61,856 bases of DNA, taken from contig JANXYX010000032.1 of NCBI GenBank assembly GCA_025408425.1, forward strand, positions 1 to 61,856. The letters run 5' to 3'. The notes below the pieces were generated by a model. The model did not search any database and had not been told where the DNA came from. It saw nothing but the letters and a program-made list of their open reading frames with translations. Shown here piece by piece: positions 54,020 through 61,856 of this stretch (its first letter is position 1; the number at the start of each line of letters is the position of its first letter). This DNA is from Granulicella sp. Lineage in GTDB: Bacteria > Acidobacteriota > Terriglobia > Terriglobales > Acidobacteriaceae. The translations under genes were made by a program, and so were the position numbers.

Positions 54020-55759
54020 TCATTCTGCTTTGGGTAGCAGCCCCTTTTCGACGAGGACAGGCGGCCTGCGATACCGGGTAGCCTGCTCATATGCATACGC
54101 CCAACTGAGTAGATCGCCGTCTTTCCAAGGCCGACCTGACAGCTCTAAGCCGAACGGGAGACCATTGGGGTAAAATCCGCCGGGAACGACTACTGCGGGA
54201 ACACCGATCATGTTGACCCATCCAGTGTCGCTGTGCGGCCCTTCACTGATCTTCCCGTCCTGGGGCATGGTTTCATCGGGTGGAGGCATCTGTGTCGCCG
54301 GGTAAACGAGCCCATCGAGGTGTAGCCGATCCAACGTTTCGTTGTAGGCGTCAAGTGCCCTCCGCCGGGGGGCAATGACGTTCGCTTCGGCTTGCGGATC
54401 AGCCTCGAAGACGGCGTGAATCACGAGTGGCCGGTCTTTCCGGGTGCCTTCATCCATGCCGCCAATGATGGTGGATGGCAGAGGGGACCCAACGGCCTTC
54501 TGGTACTCGTCGGCAGAGTGGTATTGAGTCGGACCATACTCGGCCAGAAACTTTTCTGTTCCTTCGCGCACGTAAGGAGAGGTGCCGATGCGAGCTACGA
54601 TTACCGCAAAGCTGTCGGGGAGGATGGAGTCGTCGAAAATGACGCTTGCACCAGCGGCGCGCAGCCCTTCCAGCGCCTTCATGAAGGCCTCACGCGTCTC
54701 TGGCCGCAGCGGCAGGAAAGCAGCCTTGGTGTCTGCTGCGACCTCAGCCGCCGATTCGGACGCGGGAATGCCCTGAAACGGAATACCTGCTCCGTCAAGA
54801 ATGAAGGCAGGTACGCCGAAGCGTCTTCCCTTGAGCGCGTCAGCTTTCAAGTATTGCGTATATGGACCAGGCTGAGCTTTTGCAGCTGAGCCAATCGTCC
54901 GTGGGTCCTGGGGGTCTTCGCCCGACATGACGTCAAGCGCAATAGCAGCATCGGTGACGTCACGGGCGATTGGCCCTGTGTTGTCCAGTAGCCAGTCCAG
55001 CGGCGCGATGCCAGAGATACTGACCAGGCCGCGCGTTGGGAAGACACCGACGACGGAGCTGGTGGCAGCTGGCATTCGTATCGAGTTACCGGTATCAGTT
55101 CCATTGCCGAGCAAGGCATAGTTTGAGGTAATGGCTGGAACAGTGCCTCCGGACGAACCACCAGGGCTGAAGCGCACATCATAGGCATTTCCGGTGCGTC
55201 CGTAGGCCGTGCTGCGATTGGTATCGCTCGCTGCAAAATCCGGCATGTTCGTCTGCCCGAGGATGACTGCCCCTGCCGCACGCAGCTTTGTAATGATCGT
55301 TGCATCCCTGGGTGCGACCAGCTCATGACCAGGGATCATGTAGCCCTTCCATCCGTCCGTAGTAATCAGGCCCTTGATGCTGGTGTTTGCTTTCGTAACG
55401 ATCGGAACACCCCACATGGTGCCGCGCACAAAACTGCTGCCACCCGCCTTCGCTTCTGCGTCCTCGCGAGCAGCGGTTGCGAGCGCTCCGGGCACGTCCA
55501 GGTTCTGCACTGCGCGATAGATTCCGTTGTACTTCTCAATGCGCGCTACGTACCAGCGCACGACATCTGTCACCGTGTATTTGTGGCTGCGGTACAGCTG
55601 TTCCAGCTGCGGGATGGTGACCTCGAGCAGGTCGCGATTCATCTGTTCATGGGACGCGCTTTTCCTGGTGAATGGAGTTGCGGTCTGCGCGTGTGAGCGG
55701 CCGGCTTCGAAGATGGTAAGCACGACGAGGAGATACCAAAAACAGGCTTGTATCTTCAT
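54020..55759 (-). CDS. Secreted amidase-signature enzyme
   Basis: A 579-aa amidase-signature hydrolase with a signal peptide (FEAGRSHAQ). The Lys of the Ser-cisSer-Lys triad is in GVPIVTKANTSIKG, and the serine-rich loop is SPGGSSGGTVPAITSNYALLGNGTDTGNSIRMPAATSS. A C-terminal stretch MIGVPAVVVPGGFYPNGLPFGLELSGRPW is typical of the family. The exported location is less common than the cytosolic GatA type and suggests scavenging of amides. Substrate unknown. Upstream lies a decayed sensor gene in the opposite orientation. Confidence 0.92.
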   Translation of the reverse strand: MKIQACFWYLLVVLTIFEAGRSHAQTATPFTRKSASHEQMNRDLLEVTIPQLEQLYRSHKYTVTDVVRWYVARIEKYNGIYRAVQNLDVPGALATAAREDAEAKAGGSSFVRGTMWGVPIVTKANTSIKGLITTDGWKGYMIPGHELVAPRDATIITKLRAAGAVILGQTNMPDFAASDTNRSTAYGRTGNAYDVRFSPGGSSGGTVPAITSNYALLGNGTDTGNSIRMPAATSSVVGVFPTRGLVSISGIAPLDWLLDNTGPIARDVTDAAIALDVMSGEDPQDPRTIGSAAKAQPGPYTQYLKADALKGRRFGVPAFILDGAGIPFQGIPASESAAEVAADTKAAFLPLRPETREAFMKALEGLRAAGASVIFDDSILPDSFAVIVARIGTSPYVREGTEKFLAEYGPTQYHSADEYQKAVGSPLPSTIIGGMDEGTRKDRPLVIHAVFEADPQAEANVIAPRRRALDAYNETLDRLHLDGLVYPATQMPPPDETMPQDGKISEGPHSDTGWVNMIGVPAVVVPGGFYPNGLPFGLELSGRPWKDGDLLSWAYAYEQATRYRRPPVLVEKGLLPKAE

Positions 55760-55969
55760 GAGATCCTCTGATTAGAATGCTGCCTTTTATCAGAACATAG
55801 GGTCGCACACATACCCGAGATCAGTTTGCCGTCGGCTTGGGGGCCACTTTGGCAAGTCCATCGAAGATTTTGCCTCGCGACGACACGAGGAATATTTTGG
55901 GTCGCGCCCGAAATTGACGGACATATAATTAATATTGTTGTGCCATCGTTGGAGCTAATCTCGGCTACT

Positions 55970-56791
55970 ATGTCGGTTGACCGCGTCCAGTTCGAGACGC
56001 TGCTCTCGAATATCTCTGCCCAGTTGATCGCAGTTAGCACCGACCAGTTGGAAGGAACGATCGTTTCGGCCCTGGACTCGGTTCGTCGCTTCTTCAAGGC
56101 AGATCGTTGCTGCGTACTTGACCTAAGCAGCGATAGCACGGATTCCTGGCAGAGAACCTACACCGCGTACGAACAAGGTGTGTCTTTTGTACCAGATGGC
56201 ATCAACCTCGCACTCGTTTAACCCTGGCTGACGCGACGGATCCTCTTCGATCAAGAGCCCGTGATTGTGTCAAGTCTAGACGAGATGCCGCCCGAGGCTG
56301 CGCATGACCGAGCCAGTTGTGAGGCGATGAAGATACTGTCGTTCTTCGCCATTTCGATTAAGGTTGGACCGACAGGGTTGCGAATGATGATTCTCAATGC
56401 GGTGCGCGAGCAACGGCGTTGGCCGGAGAAGTATGTTCCGCGCCTGCGCATGCTCGGCGAAATGCTGGTAAACACGATTGAGCGGGCGCGAGCATCTGAT
56501 CTCTCTCGCCAGCAGGCTGCCCGGGTTGTTGCAGCCGTAGAGGCCGCCGAACTGGGGTTCGCGGAGTGGAAGCCTGGGACGGATCAGGCGTACATGGACA
56601 GCCGATTCTGCGACCTTTTGGGTATCAGCGCCGAGGAGGAGTTTAAGAAGGTGATGGAGTTGTGGGTCGCACGAGCGCAGGCCGACATCAGGCCAACGCT
56701 GTCCGAGAACTGCTGCCAGCTCCAGGCAGGGGAGGTCGAGCGAGCACGACTTGAGTATCAGTACGACCATCCTCGGCGCTGCCTGATCTAG
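55970..56791 (+). pseudogene. Decayed GAF/PAS sensor histidine-kinase N-terminus
   Basis: A single frame reads MSVDRVQFETLLSNISAQL and on through a GAF-like domain (DRCCVLDLSSDSTDSWQRT). It is broken by an in-frame TAA at 56219-56221, then resumes with PWLTRRILFDQEPVIVSSLDEMPPEAAHDR, RRWPEKYVPRLRMLGEMLVNTIERARA and a PAS-like segment (AVEAAELGFAEWKPGTDQAYMDSRFCDLLGIS) before another stop at 56789. The order matches hybrid sensor proteins with a LysM-like N-terminal GAF, then PAS. The kinase core is absent and 56792-57097 holds only stop-rich remnants. Loss of function is clear from at least two lesions. Confidence 0.8.
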
Positions 56792-57097
56792 CTAACGGAC
56801 TACCTGGTTTTCCCCGAGTATCTCCACGGAGGACACAGGGGGCGGAGGTCATGGCCAGGCACCAGACGGGATGCGCGGCGCTGATCATCTGCGGGGGAGT
56901 CTCAATTCCGCAGAAGTACTCAAGGCAGGGAAGGAGGTGCCTTCATTAGGAACAGGTCCGAATAACACAACACCATTGAACCCCAACTGACAGGCTGAAC
57001 CCCAGCAATCTGTGGGTCTTCGGCAGGTTCTGCTGGTTCCTCCACACGCCCGGGGCTAAGATGGCACGGGCTTAACGACGAGAAAGGACTTATCCAA

Positions 57098-57774
57098 ATG
57101 AAGAATATGATGATCTCCATTGCGCTTTCCTTGGCGCTTGCAGTCCCATCGTTTTCCCAGAGTAAGGTGGACAAACGCCTGAGCGAATCAACCGCGGTTC
57201 TAAACACAATCATGACCAAGCAGCAGCTACCCAAAGATGTGCTCGACAAAGCTGTATGTGTGATGGTCTATCCGGCAGTGAGAAAAGTGGGTCTTGGGAT
57301 CGGCGTAACGTAGGTAGGGGCGTGATCGTCTGCCGTACCGGGGCCGACGTGAATAGCAAATGGGGCGCGCCGGCGATGTACAGTCTGGATACTGGCAGCT
57401 TGGGTGCGCAGTTGGGGAGCTCCTCCACCGACTACGTCCTTCTGGTGATGAGCAAGCGCGGAGCCGATAAGGTTCTTTCTGGAAAGCTGCAGTTGGGTGC
57501 TGACGCCTCGGCTGTAGCGGGTCCGTCGGGAGCCAGCGCCCACGGTTTCAACGATCCTAATGTGGACATCGTTGCATATTCACAGGCGAAAGGAATGTTC
57601 GCCGGCGCTTCCCTGGGGAGCGCTTCGATGGATTCGGATACCGATGCCAACACGCAGCTCTACGGAAAAGACGTGAACGTGGCGCAGTTGGTGCGTGACA
57701 GCAAACAAGTCGTACCCACTGCCGCCCAGCCGCTCGTCAACGTGCTGGAGAAAGCGTCGCCGAAGCGCAAGTAA
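57098..57774 (+). pseudogene. SYLF/Ysc84-domain secreted protein, frameshifted
   Basis: The first frame (57098-57313) gives a signal peptide (IALSLALAVPSFSQ) and RLSESTAVLNTIMTKQQLPKDVLDKAVCVMVYPAVRKVGLGIGVT, then stops. The next frame continues with GRGVIVCRTGADVNSKWGAPAMYSLDTGSLGAQLGSSSTDYVLLVMSKRGADKVL to 57774. Family proteins read VGG/T-Y-G-R-G here, so one base is missing about 57311-57313. Intact SYLF proteins bind lipids (Ysc84/DUF500). The rest of the reading frame is undamaged, so this could be a recent mutation or a sequence error. Confidence 0.85.
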
Positions 57775-58180
57775 AGCCCTGCACTCCGGCTGGGGCGAAT
57801 CAGTGTCCGTGATAAGCGTCGGGTTTCATGCCGGCACGAAGGCGTTTTTGCGCGGAACGGACAATTTCATTGGAGTGGTGGCCCTGTCGAAAACGCAGCG
57901 ACCCGAGTGAGCACCGAGTGTCCGGGGATTTGGCTTCAGAAGAAGGTTCACCCTGTTGCAGAGGCGATCGGGCCGACCTGCTTCGTCAATTTTCGGCTTA
58001 CCAGAAGAACCGCGTCGACGCTATTCCAGGCTGATGGAACTTCTCTCGCCGACACACAAGCCCGCCTCCATCATGCAGGCAGTGAATGGTTTCGCGGACA
58101 GCGTAATGGCGTTGAAGCCGAGCAAGAAGATGACGAAATTCAAGCTCGTCAGCTGAACCCACAAACGAACCGGCAAGAAG

Positions 58181-58210
58181 AAGAGGCCACCGGAAATCCG
58201 GTGGCCTCTT
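58181..58210 (-). terminator. Hairpin downstream of tRNA-Val
   Basis: A perfect 13-bp stem (AAGAGGCCACCGG / CCGGTGGCCTCTT) with a 4-nt loop lies 74 nt past the tRNA 3' end in its direction, followed on that strand by CTTCTTG. The 57775-58283 stretch is otherwise without a gene I can support, apart from a 40-codon ORF (58034-58156) of doubtful reality. Confidence 0.6.
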
Positions 58211-58283
58211 ACAGTTTCCAATCCCTATTGGACGGAATTGGACGGGACTTGCTGAATGGCCCCACACTAAACCTTTTGTTTTG

Positions 58284-58360
<77 letters not shown>

Positions 58361-58531
58361 ATTCCATAAGACTGTTCCCAGTGTATGGGACGCATGCTGC
58401 AGATGCAATGCACTCCAGGCGGGTGGACTATGAATAATCGAATCATTCCCTTCGTTGGAAGATTAGGTCGACGGACATAAGGCTAAAAACGAATCCGCCA
58501 CCGGTGCAGCAGTCGAGCCACAGTTGGTCTA

Positions 58532-58554
58532 ACATATCCCCCTGGGGTATATGT
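58532..58554. promoter_or_regulatory. Operator of the metal-sensor repressor
   Basis: A 23-bp near-perfect palindrome: ACATAT-C-CCCC / T / GGGG-T-ATATGT, with 10 of 11 pairs. The CCCC/GGGG core flanked by A/T is typical of CsoR/RcnR-family operators. It covers the region just before the repressor start codon, indicating autoregulation. Confidence 0.72.
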
Positions 58555-58559
58555 TGAAA

Positions 58560-58835
58560 ATGACTCATGTCGATAAAGAGAGACAGAAGCTGATCGCTCG
58601 CATCAAACGCATCCGTGGTCAGGTCGATACCATTGAGCGCTCGCTCTCGACCGGTGACGACTGCGCCGATATCCTGATGTTGCTCGCCAACGTCCGTGGC
58701 GGAATCAACAGTCTAATGGCTGAGGTCCTCGAGGACCACATCCGCTTACACATACTGACGCCAGAGAAAAGCAATCTTCCCACCCATGAGATCGTCGAGG
58801 ATCTCATCGACTTGGTTCGGGCCTATCTCAAATAG
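58560..58835 (+). CDS. RcnR/FrmR/CsoR-family metal- or formaldehyde-responsive repressor
   Basis: A 91-aa all-helical repressor starting MTHVDKERQKLIARIKRIRGQVDTIERSL. The family sensor residues are visible: N-terminal His (THV), Cys in GDDCADIL, and two His in LEDHIRLHIL, i.e. the H-C-H-H pattern of RcnR/FrmR instead of the C-H-C of CsoR. Start ATG 58560 fits family length; ATG 58551 lies inside the operator palindrome. No exporter or dehydrogenase lies next to it, so the effector (Ni/Co or formaldehyde) is undecided. Confidence 0.88.
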   Translation: MTHVDKERQKLIARIKRIRGQVDTIERSLSTGDDCADILMLLANVRGGINSLMAEVLEDHIRLHILTPEKSNLPTHEIVEDLIDLVRAYLK

Positions 58836-59141
58836 CGCGATCCGTAGGCCCAGCGCACTGTCCGTCCACCACACCACTCAGATGCCAATGTAGAATCCCC
58901 ACGATCAAACTGATTCCAGGGATGGTAGTAGCGTGGGGTTCAAGCTACATCGGCATGTGTACATCATGACGAATATTTCTGATACACTCGATGATGTTGT
59001 TGAGAAGAACTGATCTGGTGAATATGGGTGTCATTGGAGACCTGAAATCAGATAAGTTGAAGCAGCAAAATAGCATTGAATGCGATCAGCGACAGCTGAA
59101 CCATCAATTCTAGGTAGCATTTGCAGATTGGAACAACAGTC

Positions 59142-59219
<78 letters not shown>

Positions 59220-59298
59220 TACATCCTAAAGCACTTACGGATGAATGGGACCTCAAGTGACAATGAAATCCGGGCACGATATGGGCACAATAAGCTCA

Positions 59299-60510
59299 CT
59301 ATCGAGAATTGACCGTAATCTCCCCAGAATTCATTGTGCCCACGTTGGCGCTTGTTGTGCCCACGGTTGAAACCATCATCCTTACAACCTTGCTCTGTGC
59401 GGCCCGCTTATTCGAGGTCACAGCCTGCGTGTAAACGTCAAGTGTAATCCGACTGTTTGCGTGCCTCAAAAGCTCCTGTACGGTTTTGATATCTTCCCCG
59501 TTCGCCTTGAGCAGCGTGCCAAAGGAATGACGGAAGGTATGCCAACCGATGTTCTTGGTGATACCGGCCTTGCGTGCGACCGGCTTAATGTAGCGCTTCA
59601 TGAGGTTGTCCGGCCAGTAGGGTTGTTTGCCTCCCATGGTCGGACTTGCGAAGATCCAATCGTCATCCATTGGATACGCACTTTGACAACGCCAGCGCAT
59701 AAGGTCATCCGCCATGTACTCATCCATTGGGACGGGTTTGGCTGAGGCTTCCGTCTTGCACTCCCCCACGACCTGATGCCAAATTGCACGGGTGACGTTC
59801 AACTCCAACTTCTCAAAATCGACATCGCTCCAGCGAAGTGCAAGCAATTCGCTGACCCGAAGGCCGGTTGCCGCGTCGAGCAGAGCCACGGTGCGCTCCC
59901 TTATGGACAACTTGCTAAGAAGCAGTTGGAGTTCCGCAAGATCGAGAACCTCAGGCACTTTCTCTCTTTTCGCGCTCTGTCGCACAAGTTTGATCGGGTT
60001 GTTTGCAACCCACTCGTACCGCATTGCGTGATGAAAGATTGCGCTCATCAAGTTCCTCATCTTCGCTTTGGTGCCCTTCGCCCGATCTATGCCATCCAGC
60101 CATTCTTCTACGGCGACTGGTTTGACTTGATCCAGCCTGTGATTTCCCCATCGTGGCAAAATCCACATTTTCAAATAGCATTCATAAGCAGATCGAGTCG
60201 AGAACGCTTTGCGTCCCTGGTTCTCACCCACAAGCTCTTTGAGCCGATAGTGTGCGATCAGTTCGGCGATTGTGCTCGGCCCGCCTTCCGCTTGCGGGGT
60301 TTGTTGGTTTGCGTCAATGCGCAATGCGTGGGCTGCTTTGAGGGCCGATGCTTCGGTGGTGAGGGTTGTAACCGTACCAACGATGGCTTTGCGTTGTCTG
60401 CTTACGCCATCCGATCCCGGTTCCCGCCACCGAAAGATCCAAACATCCGGCCCGCTCTGCCGCTTTTCGCGCTGCACGCTTCCTTGCTGATACCGCGTTC
60501 GCCTGTTCAT
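59299..60510 (-). CDS. Tyrosine recombinase / phage-type integrase
   Basis: A 403-aa integrase. An N-terminal SAM-like core-binding domain (AFSTRSAYECYLKMWILPRWG...SAIFHHAMRYEWVANNP) precedes the catalytic domain. Seen: Arg in DAATGLRVSELLALRWSDVD, His-x-x-Arg in GWHTFRHSFGTLL, and the final His and Tyr in LLRHANSRITLDVYTQAV. It lies next to tRNA-Asp with its C-terminus toward the tRNA. It would insert the element into that gene. The reading frame looks intact, so the element may still be mobile. Confidence 0.93.
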   Translation of the reverse strand: MNRRTRYQQGSVQREKRQSGPDVWIFRWREPGSDGVSRQRKAIVGTVTTLTTEASALKAAHALRIDANQQTPQAEGGPSTIAELIAHYRLKELVGENQGRKAFSTRSAYECYLKMWILPRWGNHRLDQVKPVAVEEWLDGIDRAKGTKAKMRNLMSAIFHHAMRYEWVANNPIKLVRQSAKREKVPEVLDLAELQLLLSKLSIRERTVALLDAATGLRVSELLALRWSDVDFEKLELNVTRAIWHQVVGECKTEASAKPVPMDEYMADDLMRWRCQSAYPMDDDWIFASPTMGGKQPYWPDNLMKRYIKPVARKAGITKNIGWHTFRHSFGTLLKANGEDIKTVQELLRHANSRITLDVYTQAVTSNKRAAQSKVVRMMVSTVGTTSANVGTMNSGEITVNSR

Positions 60511-60590
60511 GAATTCTCCAATCCAGGCGGCAACGGACGGCTTGCTACCAAGGTAGTCCTTTGCAGGGCAGAGGTCGATGTGAATATCGT

Positions 60591-60815
60591 TCAGCTCGCA
60601 GTTTGTCGCTGAATCCAGTCCTCAATCTCAGAAGCCCTGAAGCGCCACAGCTTTCCAATATGAATGCCATGTATCGTTCCCTCACGAGCGAAACGCTGAA
60701 GCGTCTTTGGGTGAATCTGGATGATCGCAGCCGCTTCTTCGGTATGGAGCAGACGTTCAGGGACAAAGCCGATAGACTGCGGTGGCTTTTTCTCGGTGAC
60801 GTTTTCATTTGCCAT
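60591..60815 (-). CDS. Excisionase-like HTH protein (helix-turn-helix 17)
   Basis: A 74-aa protein from MANENVTEKK, with a winged-helix MerR/Xis-type DNA-binding domain (LLHTEEAAAIIQIHPKTLQRFAREGTIHGIHIGKLWRFRASEIEDWIQRQ). The frame opens at 60878, but the ATG at 60815 fits the family length. It sits immediately upstream of the integrase on the same strand, the usual Xis position, and probably directs excision. Confidence 0.83.
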   Translation of the reverse strand: MANENVTEKKPPQSIGFVPERLLHTEEAAAIIQIHPKTLQRFAREGTIHGIHIGKLWRFRASEIEDWIQRQTAS

Positions 60816-61111
60816 TGGCGGACTCCGTAGGGTTCCTGTGGTATCGAGTGGTGCGATACCCAGTGAAGGATGTCTCAATGATGGGGTCGCTCAACGCTGC
60901 CGTCCAATACATATATCCGATGGCAAATTTCGAGTTGGTATCGGCTTTTCCGGTAGCGCGTTTCGCCCAATTCCACTCGACAGATGAGTGCCGTCGCATT
61001 GACTTTATAGGTGCAGACGCTCAAAATTGAGTTGACTTCGGGCCCGCTTTGCATTGTTGTTTGGGCCGCTCTCCGAATCGCATCCTGCGCCAGTAGAGAA
61101 GGACGGCCTAT

Positions 61112-61856
61112 ATGCCAGACCCGATCGAACTCCGTCATCTTAAGAACCTCACTGTGGTCGCTGAAGAAGGCAACATCAGCCGCGCCGCCCTCCGCCTTTA
61201 CATATCGCAATCGTGCCTCAGTGAGCAGATGAAGCACCTCGAAGAGACTCTACAGGTCTGTTTGTTGGTGCGGCATCGCGGCGGAGTCCACGCGACTGCC
61301 GCCGCAGAGATACTGATTGCTGGCACCAAACAAATCCTTAAGTTCTGTGATGACTTGCTGGTTGCAACGCGCTCTGCGGATACAGTGGCGTTTCTTCCCA
61401 TGCGCCTCGGCTTCTCCTCGTTTGTAGACCACTCTCTATTCGACATGGTTTGCTCCATCCACGCATCGCTCTACCCCTCCTGCGAGATCAAGCGGCAAAG
61501 CGGCGACAACGTCGAGCTTCTGACGCTGCTCGACAGAGGAGACATAGACGCTGCATTGCTCACGCTTCCGGTAACAGAAATGGGGCTTAAAACGTATCCG
61601 TTCACTCAGAGCCGTCTTGTCGTCTGCATGAGAGAGGACGACCCTTTATCGAAGCTAAAGGAGATCGCACCGGCTGATCTTGCCTCGAAACTAACCATCT
61701 TTCGTGAACCCAAACAGCACCCTGAAGCGCACGACCGCTTGATTGAAATGTTGGGTGAGGTTGGCATTACAGGAGACGTTGCGAAGACTAACACGTCCCC
61801 TCACGACCTCCACTGGATGGTGGAGTCCAGCTACGGCTATGCACTCATCCCGGAAG
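61112..61856 (+). CDS. LysR-family transcriptional regulator, cut by window end
   Basis: At least 248 residues with no stop before the window end. Starting MPDPIELRHLKNLTVVAEEGNISRAALRLYISQSCLSEQMKHLEETLQV, this is a LysR HTH with a linker helix. The effector domain begins near FLPMRLGFSSFVDHSLF. GAGAAGGACG lies before the ATG. The gene lies within the integrated element if that extends past the window. Target and inducer unknown. The 60879-61111 gap before it shows no gene I can support. Confidence 0.9.
   Translation, partial: MPDPIELRHLKNLTVVAEEGNISRAALRLYISQSCLSEQMKHLEETLQVCLLVRHRGGVHATAAAEILIAGTKQILKFCDDLLVATRSADTVAFLPMRLGFSSFVDHSLFDMVCSIHASLYPSCEIKRQSGDNVELLTLLDRGDIDAALLTLPVTEMGLKTYPFTQSRLVVCMREDDPLSKLKEIAPADLASKLTIFREPKQHPEAHDRLIEMLGEVGITGDVAKTNTSPHDLHWMVESSYGYALIPE

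Noticed and set aside
60805..61030. Two short open frames on opposite strands between the excisionase-like and LysR genes
   Set aside because: They overlap each other and the Xis start and have no RBS or recognisable features.

Overview
The window looks like a chromosome segment of a soil Acidobacterium (Granulicella/Terriglobus/Edaphobacter type). I infer this from an Oar-like TonB receptor of 1171 residues with an N-terminal carboxypeptidase-regulatory domain, many secreted glycoside hydrolases and uronate genes, small secreted proteins of a type I associate with this group, and the codon style. No rRNA, CRISPR array or complete insertion sequence was seen.

Layout. 1-1187: 3' end of tRNA-Leu(UAA) and a 1.1 kb mini-island ending in an exact 23-bp copy of the tRNA 3' end. 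1312-7477: a stress/energy block (zinc-ribbon protein, two tandem-domain universal stress proteins, phosphotransacetylase, PEP synthase) with Crp-like inverted repeats and an Fnr-like palindrome in its control regions. 7502-14319: a secreted BNR-repeat protein, a three-gene operon (Gfo/Idh/MocA dehydrogenase, DUF993 aldolase-like TIM barrel, sugar-phosphate isomerase-like TIM barrel) and a divergent-side SIS isomerase, probably an uncharacterised sugar route. 14699-17013: a translationally coupled pair of trans-sulfuration PLP enzymes (methionine synthesis). 17598-21681: GH3 glucosidase and a PabB-PabC fusion. 21896-26253: the operon cysD-cysN-cysH-tauE, read leftward, preceded by a promoter, a 19-codon Cys-rich leader ORF and an intrinsic terminator, i.e. 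a classical attenuator. 26391-29594: copper-type P-ATPase and a NiCoT-like permease. 29702-39709: dehydrogenase, small His-rich protein, then a polyuronate module (KduD, KduI, KDG kinase, KDPG aldolase, alginate-lyase-like enzyme, TonB receptor, LacI regulator). 39830-53822: two paralogous small secreted coiled-coil proteins, a frameshifted GH3, a seven-haem cytochrome, the Oar-like receptor behind two near-identical tandem promoters with LacI-type operators, a TPR protein and a pectate-lyase-like/propeller fusion. 54020-57774: secreted amidase, a decayed sensor-kinase pseudogene and a frameshifted SYLF protein. 58284-61856: tRNA-Val, an RcnR/FrmR/CsoR-type repressor with a 23-bp operator, tRNA-Asp, and the start of an integrated element (tyrosine integrase, excisionase-like protein, LysR regulator cut by the window end).

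How it fits together. The genes describe an aerobic or facultative plant/algal polysaccharide degrader: secreted lyases and hydrolases release sugars and uronates, TonB receptors import them, LacI-type control responds, and the Kdu/Kdg genes feed pyruvate and glyceraldehyde-3-phosphate. PEP synthase and Pta handle C3/C2 metabolites under stress. Sulfate is reduced through APS and passed to methionine by the metB/metC-like pair. The strongest regulatory discovery candidate is the cysteine attenuator; the strongest enzymatic unknown is the DUF993 cluster.
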